Below are positions 19,182 through 28,078 of a stretch of 64,000 bases of DNA, one piece after another. Under the pieces are notes generated by a model. It had not been told where the DNA came from, made no database searches, and saw nothing but the letters and a program-made list of their open reading frames with translations. The stretch is from Allobosea sp. 67-29 (GTDB lineage: Bacteria; Pseudomonadota; Alphaproteobacteria; Rhizobiales; Beijerinckiaceae). The stretch lies in NCBI RefSeq assembly GCF_001898115.1, contig NZ_MKSQ01000005.1, positions 62,001 through 126,000 of the forward strand. Reading direction: 5' to 3'. Position 1 is the stretch's first letter. Every line of letters starts with the position of its first letter. The translations under genes were made by a program, and so were the position numbers.

Positions 19182-20381
19182 ATGATTCCGGGAACGAACC
19201 GTCGCGGCCTTGTGGCCGGCCTCACCGCCTCCGTCGCACTGAGCGCCGTCGCGGTCTTCACCCTCTCCGGTACCCGCGCGCAGGGAGACACCACACCCGT
19301 TGCCCCGCCCGCCATCCCCGTCTCCGTAGCGACCGTCGAGGCGCGCGAGATCGTCCCCTGGGCCGAATTCTCCGGCCGGCTGGAAGCGATCGAGCGCGTC
19401 GAACTGCGCTCGCGCGTCGCAGGCGTGGTCGAGGCTGTGCATTTCCGCGAGGGCGGCCTGGTCAAGCAGGGCGATCTGCTCGTCAGCATCGACCAGGCGC
19501 CTTATCTCGCCGATCTCCAGCGGGCGGAGGCGCAGGTGCAGGGCGCAAAGGCCAGAGTCGCCCTCGCCGAGAGCGAGAACGAGCGCGGTCAGCAATTGCT
19601 GGCGAGCCGCAACCTCTCCCAGCGCGACGTCGATACCCGCGTCAACAATCTGCGGGAGGCGCAGGCGAACCTGCAGGCCGCCGAGGCCGCCCGCCGCACG
19701 GCGCAGCTCAACCTCGACTACACCCAGATCCGCGCCCCGATCAGCGGCCGCATCGGCCGGCTCGACGTCACCGTGGGCAACCTGATCGCCGCCGGCGGCC
19801 AGGTCCTGACCTCCTTGCTCTCGGTCGATCCGATCTATGCCGCCTTCAATGCCGACGAGCGCAGCGTGCTCGATGCGCTGGCCTCGCTGCCGGAGGGCCC
19901 GCGCGCGCTCGACCAGATCCCGGTCCGGATCACCACCGCGACGGCGCAGGCCGCGCAGTTCGATGGCAAGCTGCATTTCGTCGATAACGGCATCGACGGC
20001 AACAGCGGCACGATCAGGCTGCGTGCCAGGCTCGACAACCCAGACGGCAAGCTGATGCCCGGCCAGTTCGTCCGGGTCCAGCTCGGCCAGGCCAGGGCCG
20101 AGCAGCAGCTCGTCATCAACGAGCGCGCCGTCGGCACCGACCAGAACAAGAAGTTCGTCTTCGTCGTCGGTGACGACGCAAAGGCGGCCTGGCGCGAGGT
20201 CTCGCTCGGTGCCGCCCATGACGGCCTGCGCGTCGTCACGGCCGGCCTGAAGCCCGGCGAGCGCATCGTCGTCAACGGGCTGCAGCGCATCCGCCCCGGC
20301 GCGACGGTCGCGCCCGAGCCGGTGCCGATGGCGCAGAAGACCGAGCTGAAGAAGCCCGCGACCGAACTCGCACAACGCTGA
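19182..20381 (+). CDS. RND efflux periplasmic adaptor (HlyD/MFP family)
   Basis: 399 residues. N-terminal signal/anchor (about 10-30), then the adaptor order: barrel-sandwich half (VELRSRVAGVVEAVHFREGGLVKQGDLLVSID), alpha-hairpin (about 100-165), second half with DYTQIRAPISGRIGRLDVTVGNLI, beta-barrel and membrane-proximal domains. It links the inner-membrane pump to an outer-membrane channel. GGAAGG lies upstream of the ATG at 19182. The pump gene follows after 75 bp. Confidence 0.94.
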   Translation: MIPGTNRRGLVAGLTASVALSAVAVFTLSGTRAQGDTTPVAPPAIPVSVATVEAREIVPWAEFSGRLEAIERVELRSRVAGVVEAVHFREGGLVKQGDLLVSIDQAPYLADLQRAEAQVQGAKARVALAESENERGQQLLASRNLSQRDVDTRVNNLREAQANLQAAEAARRTAQLNLDYTQIRAPISGRIGRLDVTVGNLIAAGGQVLTSLLSVDPIYAAFNADERSVLDALASLPEGPRALDQIPVRITTATAQAAQFDGKLHFVDNGIDGNSGTIRLRARLDNPDGKLMPGQFVRVQLGQARAEQQLVINERAVGTDQNKKFVFVVGDDAKAAWREVSLGAAHDGLRVVTAGLKPGERIVVNGLQRIRPGATVAPEPVPMAQKTELKKPATELAQR

Positions 20382-20456
20382 CGTCAACGATCGGCTGCGG
20401 GTGCCGCGAGGCGGGCCCGCGGCCGCAAGCATAAGCCGCTCGAAAGGGGGCGCCCC

Positions 20457-23400
20457 ATGAACCTCTCGAAATTCTTCATCGACCGGCCGATCTTCGCGGC
20501 GGTCCTGTCCGTCCTGATTTTCCTGGCAGGGTTGCTCTCGATCAGGGCCCTGCCGATCTCGGAGTATCCGGAGGTCGTCCCGCCCACCGTCGTCGTGCGC
20601 GCGCAATATCCGGGCGCCAGCCCGCGCGTGATCGCCGAGACGGTGGCGACGCCGATCGAGGAGCAGATCAACGGCGTCGAGGGCATGCTCTACATGTCGA
20701 GCCAGGCGACGACCGACGGCGTCATGACGCTGAACGTCACCTTCCGCCTCGGCACCGACCCGGACAAGGCCCAGCAGCTCGTCCAGAACCGCGTCAGCCA
20801 GGCCGAGCCGCGCCTGCCCGAGGAGGTGCGTCGCCTCGGCGTCACCACGGTCAAGAGCTCGCCCGACCTGACGATGGTGGTGCACATCACCTCGCCGAAC
20901 GGCCGCTACGACATGACCTATCTGCGCAATTACGCGGTGCTGAACGTCAAGGACCGGCTCGCTCGCATCGACGGCGTCGGCCAGGTCCAGCTTTTCGGCT
21001 CGGGCGACTATTCGATGCGCATCTGGCTCGACCCGCAGAAGGTCGCCGAGCACGGGCTCTCGCCCGGCGATGTCGTGCGCGAAATCCGCGCCCAGAACGT
21101 CCAGGCCGCGGCCGGCGTCATCGGCGCCTCGCCGAATGCGCCGGGTCTCGACCTCCAGCTTTCGGTGAACGCGCAAGGCCGCCTCCAGAACGAGGAGCAG
21201 TTCGGCGAGATCATCGTCAAGACGGCAGCCGATGGCGCGGTCGTCCGATTGAAGGACATCGCCCGCATCGAGCTCGGCGCTGCCGACTATGCCCTACGCT
21301 CGCTGCTCAACGGCAAGTCGGCCGTCGCCGTGCCGGTCTTCCAGGCGCCGGGCTCGAACGCCATCGCGATCGCCGACCGGGTCCAGGAAACGATGCGCGA
21401 GATCAAGCAGAACATGCCCGAGGGCGTCGACTACTCGATCGTCTACGACACCACCCAGTTCGTGCGCGCCTCGATCAAGGCGGTGATCTCGACCCTGCTG
21501 GAGGCCGTCGCGCTGGTCGTGCTCGTCGTCATCGTCTTCCTGCAGACCTGGCGCGCCTCGATCATCCCGCTCGTCGCCGTGCCCATCTCGATCGTCGGCA
21601 CCTTCGCGGTGATGTATGTCATGGGCTTCTCGATCAATGCGCTCAGCCTGTTCGGGCTGGTGCTCGCCATCGGCATCGTCGTCGACGACGCGATCGTCGT
21701 GGTCGAGAATGTCGAGCGCAATATCGAGAACGGCCTCTCGCCGCGCGAGGCGACCTACAAGGCGATGCGCGAGGTCTCCGGCCCGATCATCGCGATCGCG
21801 CTGGTGCTGGTCGCGGTCTTCGTGCCGCTGGCCTTCATCTCGGGCCTCACCGGCCAGTTCTACCGCCAGTTCGCGCTGACCATCGCGATCTCGACGGTGA
21901 TCTCGGCGATCAACTCGCTGACGCTGTCGCCGGCTCTCGCGGCGCTGCTTCTGAAGGGCCATCATGCCCCGAAGGACGCGTTGACCCGGGTCATGGACAA
22001 GCTGTTCGGCTGGTTCTTCCGCGCCTTCAACCGCTTCTTCCACCGCTCGTCCGAGGCCTATGGCGGCGGCGTGCGCCGGGTGATCTCGCATCGCGCCGTG
22101 ATGCTCGCGGTCTATGTCGTGCTGCTTGGCGCGACCGGCGTGCTGTTCAAGGCGGTGCCCTCCGGCTTCGTGCCGGGCCAGGACAAGCAGTATCTCGTCG
22201 GCTTCGCCCAGTTGCCGGATGCCGCGACCCTCGACCGGACGGAGGACGTCATCCGCCGCATGGACGAGATCGCGCTGAAGCATCCCGGCGTCGAGAACGC
22301 CATCTCCTTCCCCGGCCTCTCGATCAACGGCTTCACCAACTCGTCGAATTCCGGCATCGTCTTCGTCGGCCTGAAGCCCTTCCATGACCGCAAGGACCCG
22401 TCCTTGAGCGGCAACGCCATCGCGATGCAGCTCAACAAGGAATTCTCAGGGATCAAGGAGGCCTTCATCGCGATGTTCCCGCCGCCGCCCGTGCAGGGCC
22501 TCGGCACGATCGGCGGCTTCAAGCTGCAGATCGAGGATCGCGCCGGCCTGGGCTATGCCGCGCTCGACGAGGCGGCCAAGGCCTTCATGGCCAAGGCCGG
22601 GCAGGCGCCCGAGATCGCCGGCATGTTCTCGAGCTTCCAGGTCAATGTCCCGCAGCTCTACGCCGATATCGACCGCACCAAGGCCCGCCAGCTCGGCGTG
22701 CCCGTGACGGAGGTCTTCGACACCCTGCAGACCTATCTCGGCTCGACCTATGTCAACGACTTCAACCGCTTCGGCCGCACCTACACCGTGCGCGTCCAGG
22801 CTGATGCGCCCTTCCGCGCCCTGCCGGAGCATATCGGCCAGCTCAAGGTGCGCTCGAACAGCGGCGAGATGATCCCGCTCAGCGCGGTCCTCAACGTGCG
22901 CAACGATTCCGGCCCGGAACGTGCCATGCGCTATAACGGCTTCCTCTCGGCCGACATCAATGCCGGCGCGGCTCCGGGCTTCTCCTCAGGCCAGGCGCAG
23001 GCGGCGGTGGAGCGCATCGCCAAGGAGACCTTGCCCAAGGGCTTCGCCTTCGAGTGGACCGAGCTGACCTATCAGGAGATCCTGGCCGGCAACTCGGCGG
23101 TGATCGTCTTCCCGGTGGCGATCCTGCTCGTCTTCCTGGTGCTGGCCGCCCAGTACGAGAGCATGACCCTGCCGATCGCGATCCTGCTGATCATCCCGAT
23201 GGGGCTGCTGGCAGCGCTGACCGGCGTCTGGCTCTCGGGCGGAGACAACAACGTCTTCACCCAGATCGGCCTCGTCGTGCTTGTCGGACTATCCGCCAAG
23301 AACGCCATCCTGATCGTCGAATTCGCCAGGGAGCTCGAATTCGAGGGCAGGACGCCGGTCCAGGCCGCGATCGAGGCCAGCCGCCTGCGCCTGCGTCCGA

Positions 23401-23636
23401 TCCTGATGACCTCGCTCGCCTTCGTCATGGGCGTGGTGCCGCTGGTGATCTCGACCGGGGCCGGTGCCGAGATGCGGCAGGCCATGGGCATCGCGGTCTT
23501 CGCCGGCATGATCGGCGTCACCGCCTTCGGCATCTTCCTGACGCCGGTCTTCTACGTGCTGATGCGCAAGCTGGCCGGCAACCGCCCGCTCGCCCGGCAC
23601 GATATCGAGCAACCGGTCTTGCAGGCGGCCGAGTAA
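20457..23636 (+). CDS. MexF/OqxB-like RND multidrug efflux pump
   Basis: 1059 residues, the normal HAE1 length. It starts MNLSKFFIDRPIFAAVLSVL and contains EEQINGVEGMLYMSSQATTDG and VKSSPDLTMVV, which closely match MexF-type pumps as I know them. The proton-relay Asp pair lies in the fourth membrane helix (IVVDDAIVVVENVERNI), and the repeated second half has GLSAKNAILIVEFA. Exports drugs or aromatic compounds from the inner membrane and periplasm. No outer-membrane factor gene follows; the next gene is on the other strand. Confidence 0.95.
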   Translation: MNLSKFFIDRPIFAAVLSVLIFLAGLLSIRALPISEYPEVVPPTVVVRAQYPGASPRVIAETVATPIEEQINGVEGMLYMSSQATTDGVMTLNVTFRLGTDPDKAQQLVQNRVSQAEPRLPEEVRRLGVTTVKSSPDLTMVVHITSPNGRYDMTYLRNYAVLNVKDRLARIDGVGQVQLFGSGDYSMRIWLDPQKVAEHGLSPGDVVREIRAQNVQAAAGVIGASPNAPGLDLQLSVNAQGRLQNEEQFGEIIVKTAADGAVVRLKDIARIELGAADYALRSLLNGKSAVAVPVFQAPGSNAIAIADRVQETMREIKQNMPEGVDYSIVYDTTQFVRASIKAVISTLLEAVALVVLVVIVFLQTWRASIIPLVAVPISIVGTFAVMYVMGFSINALSLFGLVLAIGIVVDDAIVVVENVERNIENGLSPREATYKAMREVSGPIIAIALVLVAVFVPLAFISGLTGQFYRQFALTIAISTVISAINSLTLSPALAALLLKGHHAPKDALTRVMDKLFGWFFRAFNRFFHRSSEAYGGGVRRVISHRAVMLAVYVVLLGATGVLFKAVPSGFVPGQDKQYLVGFAQLPDAATLDRTEDVIRRMDEIALKHPGVENAISFPGLSINGFTNSSNSGIVFVGLKPFHDRKDPSLSGNAIAMQLNKEFSGIKEAFIAMFPPPPVQGLGTIGGFKLQIEDRAGLGYAALDEAAKAFMAKAGQAPEIAGMFSSFQVNVPQLYADIDRTKARQLGVPVTEVFDTLQTYLGSTYVNDFNRFGRTYTVRVQADAPFRALPEHIGQLKVRSNSGEMIPLSAVLNVRNDSGPERAMRYNGFLSADINAGAAPGFSSGQAQAAVERIAKETLPKGFAFEWTELTYQEILAGNSAVIVFPVAILLVFLVLAAQYESMTLPIAILLIIPMGLLAALTGVWLSGGDNNVFTQIGLVVLVGLSAKNAILIVEFARELEFEGRTPVQAAIEASRLRLRPILMTSLAFVMGVVPLVISTGAGAEMRQAMGIAVFAGMIGVTAFGIFLTPVFYVLMRKLAGNRPLARHDIEQPVLQAAE

Positions 23637-23773
23637 GAATGCGGGGAACCCGCCTCCGGCCACTGGCTGGGGGCGGTTGTGCTGCGGCGTTCGCTGCGGG
23701 CGCGCGGCGCCGCGGCGCCTGAGGCCGAGACGGTTCCTCGCGAAACGCTCCGGCAACAGGCCTGGACGGCCGA

Positions 23774-24184
23774 TCAGGACTGAGCCCGCTCCTTCCGGCC
23801 GATTTCGGTCATGTCGGTCGACAGCAGGGACTCGCTGCGGGCGAGAGCGGCGTCGACCGCCAGCCCCGAGGCCGTCAGTGAGTACTCGACATGCAGCACG
23901 CGCCCGCTGAGGTCGCGGCGCTCGACATAGCCTGCGGCTTCCAGAGCCTTCAGGCGCGCCGACAGAACACGCGCCGAGAGCCCCGGCGGCAGCTGCCTGC
24001 GCAGTGCCCCGAAGCGGAGTGCGCCATGGCGTGCAAGCGCCAGAACGATGTGGCTCGTCCATTCCTGTGCGAAAAACTTGAGGAAGCCGTCTGCGGCGCA
24101 AGCCGCGGGGACAGCGTGGCCTCCGGACTCTTCCGTGCCATCGTCGGGACCCGGTATCCCCGAGGTAACTAATGGCTTCCGCAT
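23774..24184 (-). CDS. HxlR-family winged-helix regulator
   Basis: 136 residues with one winged-helix domain. After FFAQEWTSHIVLALARHGALRFGALRRQLPPGLSARVLSARLKALEAAGYVERR as span, the family signature is the VEYSLTASG strand. HxlR proteins often respond to aldehydes or oxidants through a Cys; the only Cys here is at position 29 (AACAADG), near but not clearly at the usual site. Divergent from the chloroperoxidase-like operon, which it probably controls. Confidence 0.88.
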   Translation of the reverse strand: MRKPLVTSGIPGPDDGTEESGGHAVPAACAADGFLKFFAQEWTSHIVLALARHGALRFGALRRQLPPGLSARVLSARLKALEAAGYVERRDLSGRVLHVEYSLTASGLAVDAALARSESLLSTDMTEIGRKERAQS

Positions 24185-24292
24185 GGCGAGCTCGCTAATA
24201 TGTCGATGACAGGTTTTTCAAGCACAGATGGACAGTTGAAGCCAACTAAGATTTTCGTAATTGGCATTCGCAAGACCACCGCCGTGTTAATT

Positions 24293-24319
24293 GCTTGAAG
24301 AGCGACGCGATTTTCAAGC
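24293..24319. promoter_or_regulatory. Inverted repeat in the HxlR / hydrolase divergent promoter region
   Basis: Perfect 7-bp arms GCTTGAA (24293-24299) and TTCAAGC (24313-24319), 48 bp before the hydrolase ATG, in the 183-bp relatively AT-rich divergent gap. A second pair, GCCAA (24241) and TTGGC (24261), lies upstream. Either could be the HxlR operator. Confidence 0.45.
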
Positions 24320-24367
24320 GGCGATAACGCCATCGTCGTAAAATATTCGGATCAGAAAGGATTCGTC

Positions 24368-25204
24368 ATGTCATTCGTCAAGACAGATGACGGAGTCGAT
24401 ATCTTCTACAAGGACTTCGGCCCGAAAACAGCCCAGCCCATCGTCTTCCATCACGGTTGGCCGCTGTCCTCGGATGATTGGGACGCGCAAATCCTGTTCT
24501 TCCTCCGGCACGGCTATCGGGTCGTCGCGCATGACCGCCGGGGCCATGGCCGCTCCGCCCATGTCTGGCAGGGCCACGACATGGATCATTACGCAGCCGA
24601 CGCCTTCGCCGTGGTCGAGGCGCTCGATCTGCGCAACGCCGTCCATATCGGTCATTCGACGGGCGGCGGGGAAGTCGCCCGCTATGTCGCCAAATATGGC
24701 GAGCCCGGCGGCCGCGTCGCCAAGGCTGTCCTGGTCAGCGCCGTGCCGCCCCTGATGCTGAAGTCACCCGCGAATCCCGGCGGCCTGCCGCTCGATGTGT
24801 TCGACGGTTTCCGCAAGGCAACGGCCGAGAACCGCGCGCAGTTCTTCACGGATGTCCCCGCCGGTCCCTTCTACGGCTTCAATCGAGACGGCGCGAAGTC
24901 CTACCCCGGCGTCGTCCAGAACTGGTGGCGGCAGGGCATGATGGGCAGCGCTGTCGCCCATTACGAAGGCATCAAGGCCTTCTCCGAGACCGACCAGACC
25001 GACGACCTGAAGGCGATCTCCGTTCCGACGCTCGTGCTGCACGGCGAGGACGACCAGATCGTGCCGATCGACGCTTCCGCCCGTGCCTCGATCAAGCTGC
25101 TGCGCAACGGCACGCTCAAGACCTATCCCGGCTTCAGCCACGGCATGTTGACGGTCAATGCCGACGTGCTGAACGCGGATTTGCTCGCCTTCATCAGGGG
25201 CTGA
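24368..25204 (+). CDS. Alpha/beta hydrolase, non-heme chloroperoxidase/aryl-esterase type
   Basis: 278 residues. The nucleophile elbow GHSTGG is intact, the acid lies in HGEDDQIVPI and the catalytic His in YPGFSHGML. FHHGWPLSSDDWDAQ and AHDRRGHGRS are typical of cofactor-free haloperoxidases/perhydrolases. Real substrates in this family are usually esters or lactones. First gene of the operon facing the HxlR gene; the next small ORF starts 40 bp later. Confidence 0.93.
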   Translation: MSFVKTDDGVDIFYKDFGPKTAQPIVFHHGWPLSSDDWDAQILFFLRHGYRVVAHDRRGHGRSAHVWQGHDMDHYAADAFAVVEALDLRNAVHIGHSTGGGEVARYVAKYGEPGGRVAKAVLVSAVPPLMLKSPANPGGLPLDVFDGFRKATAENRAQFFTDVPAGPFYGFNRDGAKSYPGVVQNWWRQGMMGSAVAHYEGIKAFSETDQTDDLKAISVPTLVLHGEDDQIVPIDASARASIKLLRNGTLKTYPGFSHGMLTVNADVLNADLLAFIRG

Positions 25205-25244
25205 GCGACCATTGTCTCGATATCATAGGAAAGGAGTTTCGGTC

Positions 25245-25406
25245 ATGGCGACGCTCTCCGGACACGCCGTCACGGTCATGCTCGCCCGCGGCGCCTCTGC
25301 CAATGCATCGAGCAAGCGGCGCATGATCGCGTGTCTCGCGGCGGACGGGCTCGATATCGCCGCGGCCGCAGGCAAGCCGTCCTCCTCCGTTCGGGCAGCG
25401 CGATGA
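25245..25406 (+). CDS. Small ORF of unknown function, coupled to the XapX gene
   Basis: 53 codons from an ATG preceded by AAGGAG (about 25230). Its stop overlaps the ATG of the next gene (ATGA at 25403-25406). The peptide (MATLSGHAVTVMLARGASAN...) has no recognised motif. It could be a real small protein, a leader that couples translation, or the decayed start of an older gene. Support is ribosome site and overlap only. Confidence 0.4.
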   Translation: MATLSGHAVTVMLARGASANASSKRRMIACLAADGLDIAAAAGKPSSSVRAAR

Positions 25407-25681
25407 AGATCTATCTCATGTCGCTCGGCGCCGGCCTGCTGGTCGGCGTGATCTACAGCCTCATCGACGTGCGCTCGCCGGCTCCGCCTGTGGTCGCGCT
25501 CATCGGGCTCCTCGGCATTCTGGTCGGCGAACAGTTGCCGCCCTTGGTGCGAAGCTTCTGGACGAAGGCGCCGGCCGCGCAATCCTGGGAACATCAGGTG
25601 AAGCCGCACGTCTTCGGTCATCTTCCCGGCGGCAAGGGACCCGGCAGCGGCTCCGTTTCCGGCGAGAAGGAGAGCGGCTGA
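25403..25681 (+). CDS. XapX-domain (DUF1427) small membrane protein
   Basis: 92 residues. MKIYLMSLGAGLLVGVIYSLIDVRSPAPPVVALIGLLGILVGEQ as span holds two short membrane helices with the GLLVGxIYxLxxVRSPAPP signature of the XapX family, followed by a hydrophilic Gly/Ser tail. Family members are of unknown function and often sit next to amidohydrolase genes, as here. Its stop shares a base with the amidohydrolase start (TGATG). Confidence 0.9.
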   Translation: MKIYLMSLGAGLLVGVIYSLIDVRSPAPPVVALIGLLGILVGEQLPPLVRSFWTKAPAAQSWEHQVKPHVFGHLPGGKGPGSGSVSGEKESG

Positions 25682-27657
25682 TGCCGACCCGGCGCACTAT
25701 CCTGGGCGGGCTTGCCGTCCCCGGCCTTGCCGCTTCTACCCTGGCCCAGGGCCAGACCCCGACCTCAGGAGACAAGCCGATGTCCGCCGACCTCATTCTG
25801 CATAGCGGCCTGATCACCACGCTCGACCGCGGCAATCCCGCCGCGAGCGCCGTGGCGATCCGCGAGGGGCGCTTCCTCGCCGTCGGCGATGAGGCCGAGG
25901 TCATGGCCCATGCCGGGCCGCAGACGAAGATCGTCGACCTCAAGGGCAGGCGCGTCCTGCCCGGCCTGATCGACAACCATCTGCACATCATCCGCGGCGG
26001 CCTCAACTTCAACATGGAGCTGCGCTGGGACGGCGTGCGCTCGCTCGCGGACGCGATGTCGATGCTGAAGCGGCAGGTGGCGGTGACGCCGCCGCCGCAA
26101 TGGGTCCGTGTCGTCGGCGGCTTCACCGAGCGCCAGTTCGCCGAGAAGCGCCTGCCGACGATCGAGGAGCTCAACGCCGTCGCGCCCGACACGCCCGTCT
26201 TCATCCTGCATCTCTATGATCGCGCCTTGCTTAACGGCGCGGCGCTGCGGGCGGTCGGCTACACCAAGGACACGCCGCAGCCGCCCGGCGGCGAGATCAC
26301 CCGCGATGCCAACGGCAATCCGACCGGCCTGCTGCTGGCGCGCCCCAACGCCGGCATCCTCTACGCGACGCTGGCGAAGGGGCCGAAGCTGCCCTTCGAT
26401 TATCAGGTCAACTCGACCCGGCATTTCATGCGTGAGCTCAACCGGCTTGGTGTGACCGGCGCGATCGACGCCGGCGGTGGCTTCCAGAATTATCCGGACG
26501 ACTACGCCGTCATCCAGAAGCTCGCCGACGAGAACCAGCTGACGATCCGCCTCGCCTACAACCTGTTCACGCAGAAGCCGAAGCAGGAGAAGGAGGATTT
26601 CCTCAACTGGACGAAGACCTCCAAGTACAAGCAGGGCGACGACTATTTCCGTCACAACGGCGCCGGCGAGATGCTGGTCTTCTCCGCCGCCGATTTCGAG
26701 GATTTCCGCGAGCCGAGGCCCGACATGCCGCCCGAGATGGAGGGCGATCTCGAAGGCGTGGTACGCATCCTGGCCGAGAACCGCTGGCCCTGGCGGCTTC
26801 ACGCCACCTATGACGAGACGATTTCGCGCGCGCTCGACGTCTTCGAGAAGGTGGACCAGGACATTCCGCTGAAGGGGCTGAACTGGTTCTTCGACCATGC
26901 CGAGACGATCTCGGAGCGTTCTATCGACCGCATTGCAGCGCTCGGCGGCGGCGTCGCCGTGCAGCACCGCATGGCCTATCAGGGCGAGTATTTCGTCGAG
27001 CGCTACGGCGCGGCCGCCGCCGAGGCCACGCCGCCGGTCGCCCGCATGCTGGAGAAGGGGATCAAAACCTCGGCCGGCACCGACGCGACCCGCGTCGCCT
27101 CCTATAACCCCTGGGTTTCGCTGTCCTGGCTCGTCACCGGCAAGACCGTCGGGGGCTTGCGCATCACGCCGCAGCGCAACTGCCTCGACCGCGAGACCGC
27201 TTTGCGGATGTGGACGGAGAACGTCACCTGGTTCTCCAACGAGGAAGGCAGAAAGGGTCGCATCGCTGCGGGTCAACTCGCCGACCTGATCGTGCCCGAC
27301 CGCGATTTCTTCGCCTGCCCGGAGGACGAGATCTCGTTCATCGGTGCCGATCTCACCGTCGTCGGCGGCAAGGTCGTCTATGGCGCCCGCGATTTCGCGA
27401 GCCTCGACGAGAGCGCCCCGCCGCCGGCGATGCCGGACTGGTCGCCGGTGCGGACGTTCAAGGGCTATGCCGCCTGGGGCGAGCCCGACGACGCCGGCAG
27501 GAATTCGCTGCGCCGAGCGGCAATGGCGAATTGTGGCTGCGCCACGGCCTGCGGCGTGCACGGTCACGACCATGCCGGAGCATGGTCGAGCAAACTGCCA
27601 ATTTCGGACCTGAAGAGCTTCTGGGGCGCGCTGGGCTGCGCCTGCTGGGCCGTCTGA
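25681..27657 (+). CDS. Tat-exported YtcJ-like metal-dependent amidohydrolase
   Basis: 658 residues. Twin-arginine signal TRRTILGGLAVPGLAAS at the start. Amidohydrolase_3 (YtcJ-like) core: DNHLHIIRGG metal site near residue 98, WRLHATYDETI, WFFDHAETIS and the Asp site in SAGTDATRVASYNPW; a composite N/C-terminal sandwich surrounds the barrel. After the core there is an unusual Cys/His-rich tail (ANCGCATACGVHGHDH, later GCACWAV). Probably hydrolyses a small amide or ester in the periplasm; substrate unknown. Starts on the stop of the XapX gene and is followed one base later by DoxX. Confidence 0.9.
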   Translation: MPTRRTILGGLAVPGLAASTLAQGQTPTSGDKPMSADLILHSGLITTLDRGNPAASAVAIREGRFLAVGDEAEVMAHAGPQTKIVDLKGRRVLPGLIDNHLHIIRGGLNFNMELRWDGVRSLADAMSMLKRQVAVTPPPQWVRVVGGFTERQFAEKRLPTIEELNAVAPDTPVFILHLYDRALLNGAALRAVGYTKDTPQPPGGEITRDANGNPTGLLLARPNAGILYATLAKGPKLPFDYQVNSTRHFMRELNRLGVTGAIDAGGGFQNYPDDYAVIQKLADENQLTIRLAYNLFTQKPKQEKEDFLNWTKTSKYKQGDDYFRHNGAGEMLVFSAADFEDFREPRPDMPPEMEGDLEGVVRILAENRWPWRLHATYDETISRALDVFEKVDQDIPLKGLNWFFDHAETISERSIDRIAALGGGVAVQHRMAYQGEYFVERYGAAAAEATPPVARMLEKGIKTSAGTDATRVASYNPWVSLSWLVTGKTVGGLRITPQRNCLDRETALRMWTENVTWFSNEEGRKGRIAAGQLADLIVPDRDFFACPEDEISFIGADLTVVGGKVVYGARDFASLDESAPPPAMPDWSPVRTFKGYAAWGEPDDAGRNSLRRAAMANCGCATACGVHGHDHAGAWSSKLPISDLKSFWGALGCACWAV

Positions 27658-27658
27658 G

Positions 27659-28078
27659 ATGACGAACTCCGTCGATGTCGCTTCGCGCGCCGGCACGCTG
27701 CGCTTCTTCGCGCTGCTTTTGCTCTGCGCCGCCTATATCCAGGGACCGGTGACGAAGCTCCTCGATTTCCCCGGCGCCATCGCCGAGATGGAGCATTTCG
27801 GGCTGAGGCCGGCAGCGCTCTTCGCGGTCGGCGTCATCGTCTTCGAACTGGCGATGAGCGCGCTCGTCCTGAGCGGTCGCTGGCGGGGCCCAGCGGCATT
27901 GGCACTGGCAGCCTTCACGCTCGCCGCGACCTTTGTCGCGATCCGCTTCTGGGAAATTCCCGCCGGCCACGGGCGGGCCATGGCGATGAACGCCTTCTTC
28001 GAGCATCTCGGTCTGATCGGCGGCTTCCTGCTTGTCGCGATGGACGATCGCTCGCGCCGCGCCGGGGCGACGCGATGA
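27659..28078 (+). CDS. DoxX-family membrane protein
   Basis: 139 residues with four hydrophobic helices (about 15-30, 50-70, 78-95, 108-125). FFALLLLCAAYIQGPVTKLLDFPGAIAEMEHFGL matches the DoxX start, including the GPVTKLLDF turn. DoxX proteins are inner-membrane proteins of varied or unknown function, sometimes with quinone or thiosulfate oxidation. Starts 1 bp after the amidohydrolase and overlaps the MFS gene (ATGA). Confidence 0.88.
   Translation: MTNSVDVASRAGTLRFFALLLLCAAYIQGPVTKLLDFPGAIAEMEHFGLRPAALFAVGVIVFELAMSALVLSGRWRGPAALALAAFTLAATFVAIRFWEIPAGHGRAMAMNAFFEHLGLIGGFLLVAMDDRSRRAGATR

Noticed and set aside
18257..19489. 410-codon minus-strand frame opposite the degenerate hydrolase
   Set aside because: I considered whether the plus-strand hydrolase, lacking its Ser and His, was the shadow. 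The plus strand shows clear alpha/beta-hydrolase blocks and a good start context; the minus frame does not resemble any family.
20425..20456. GCGGGCCCGC palindrome between the RND adaptor and pump genes
   Set aside because: Ten-base GC palindromes are expected by chance at this base composition and it has no T-run or other context.
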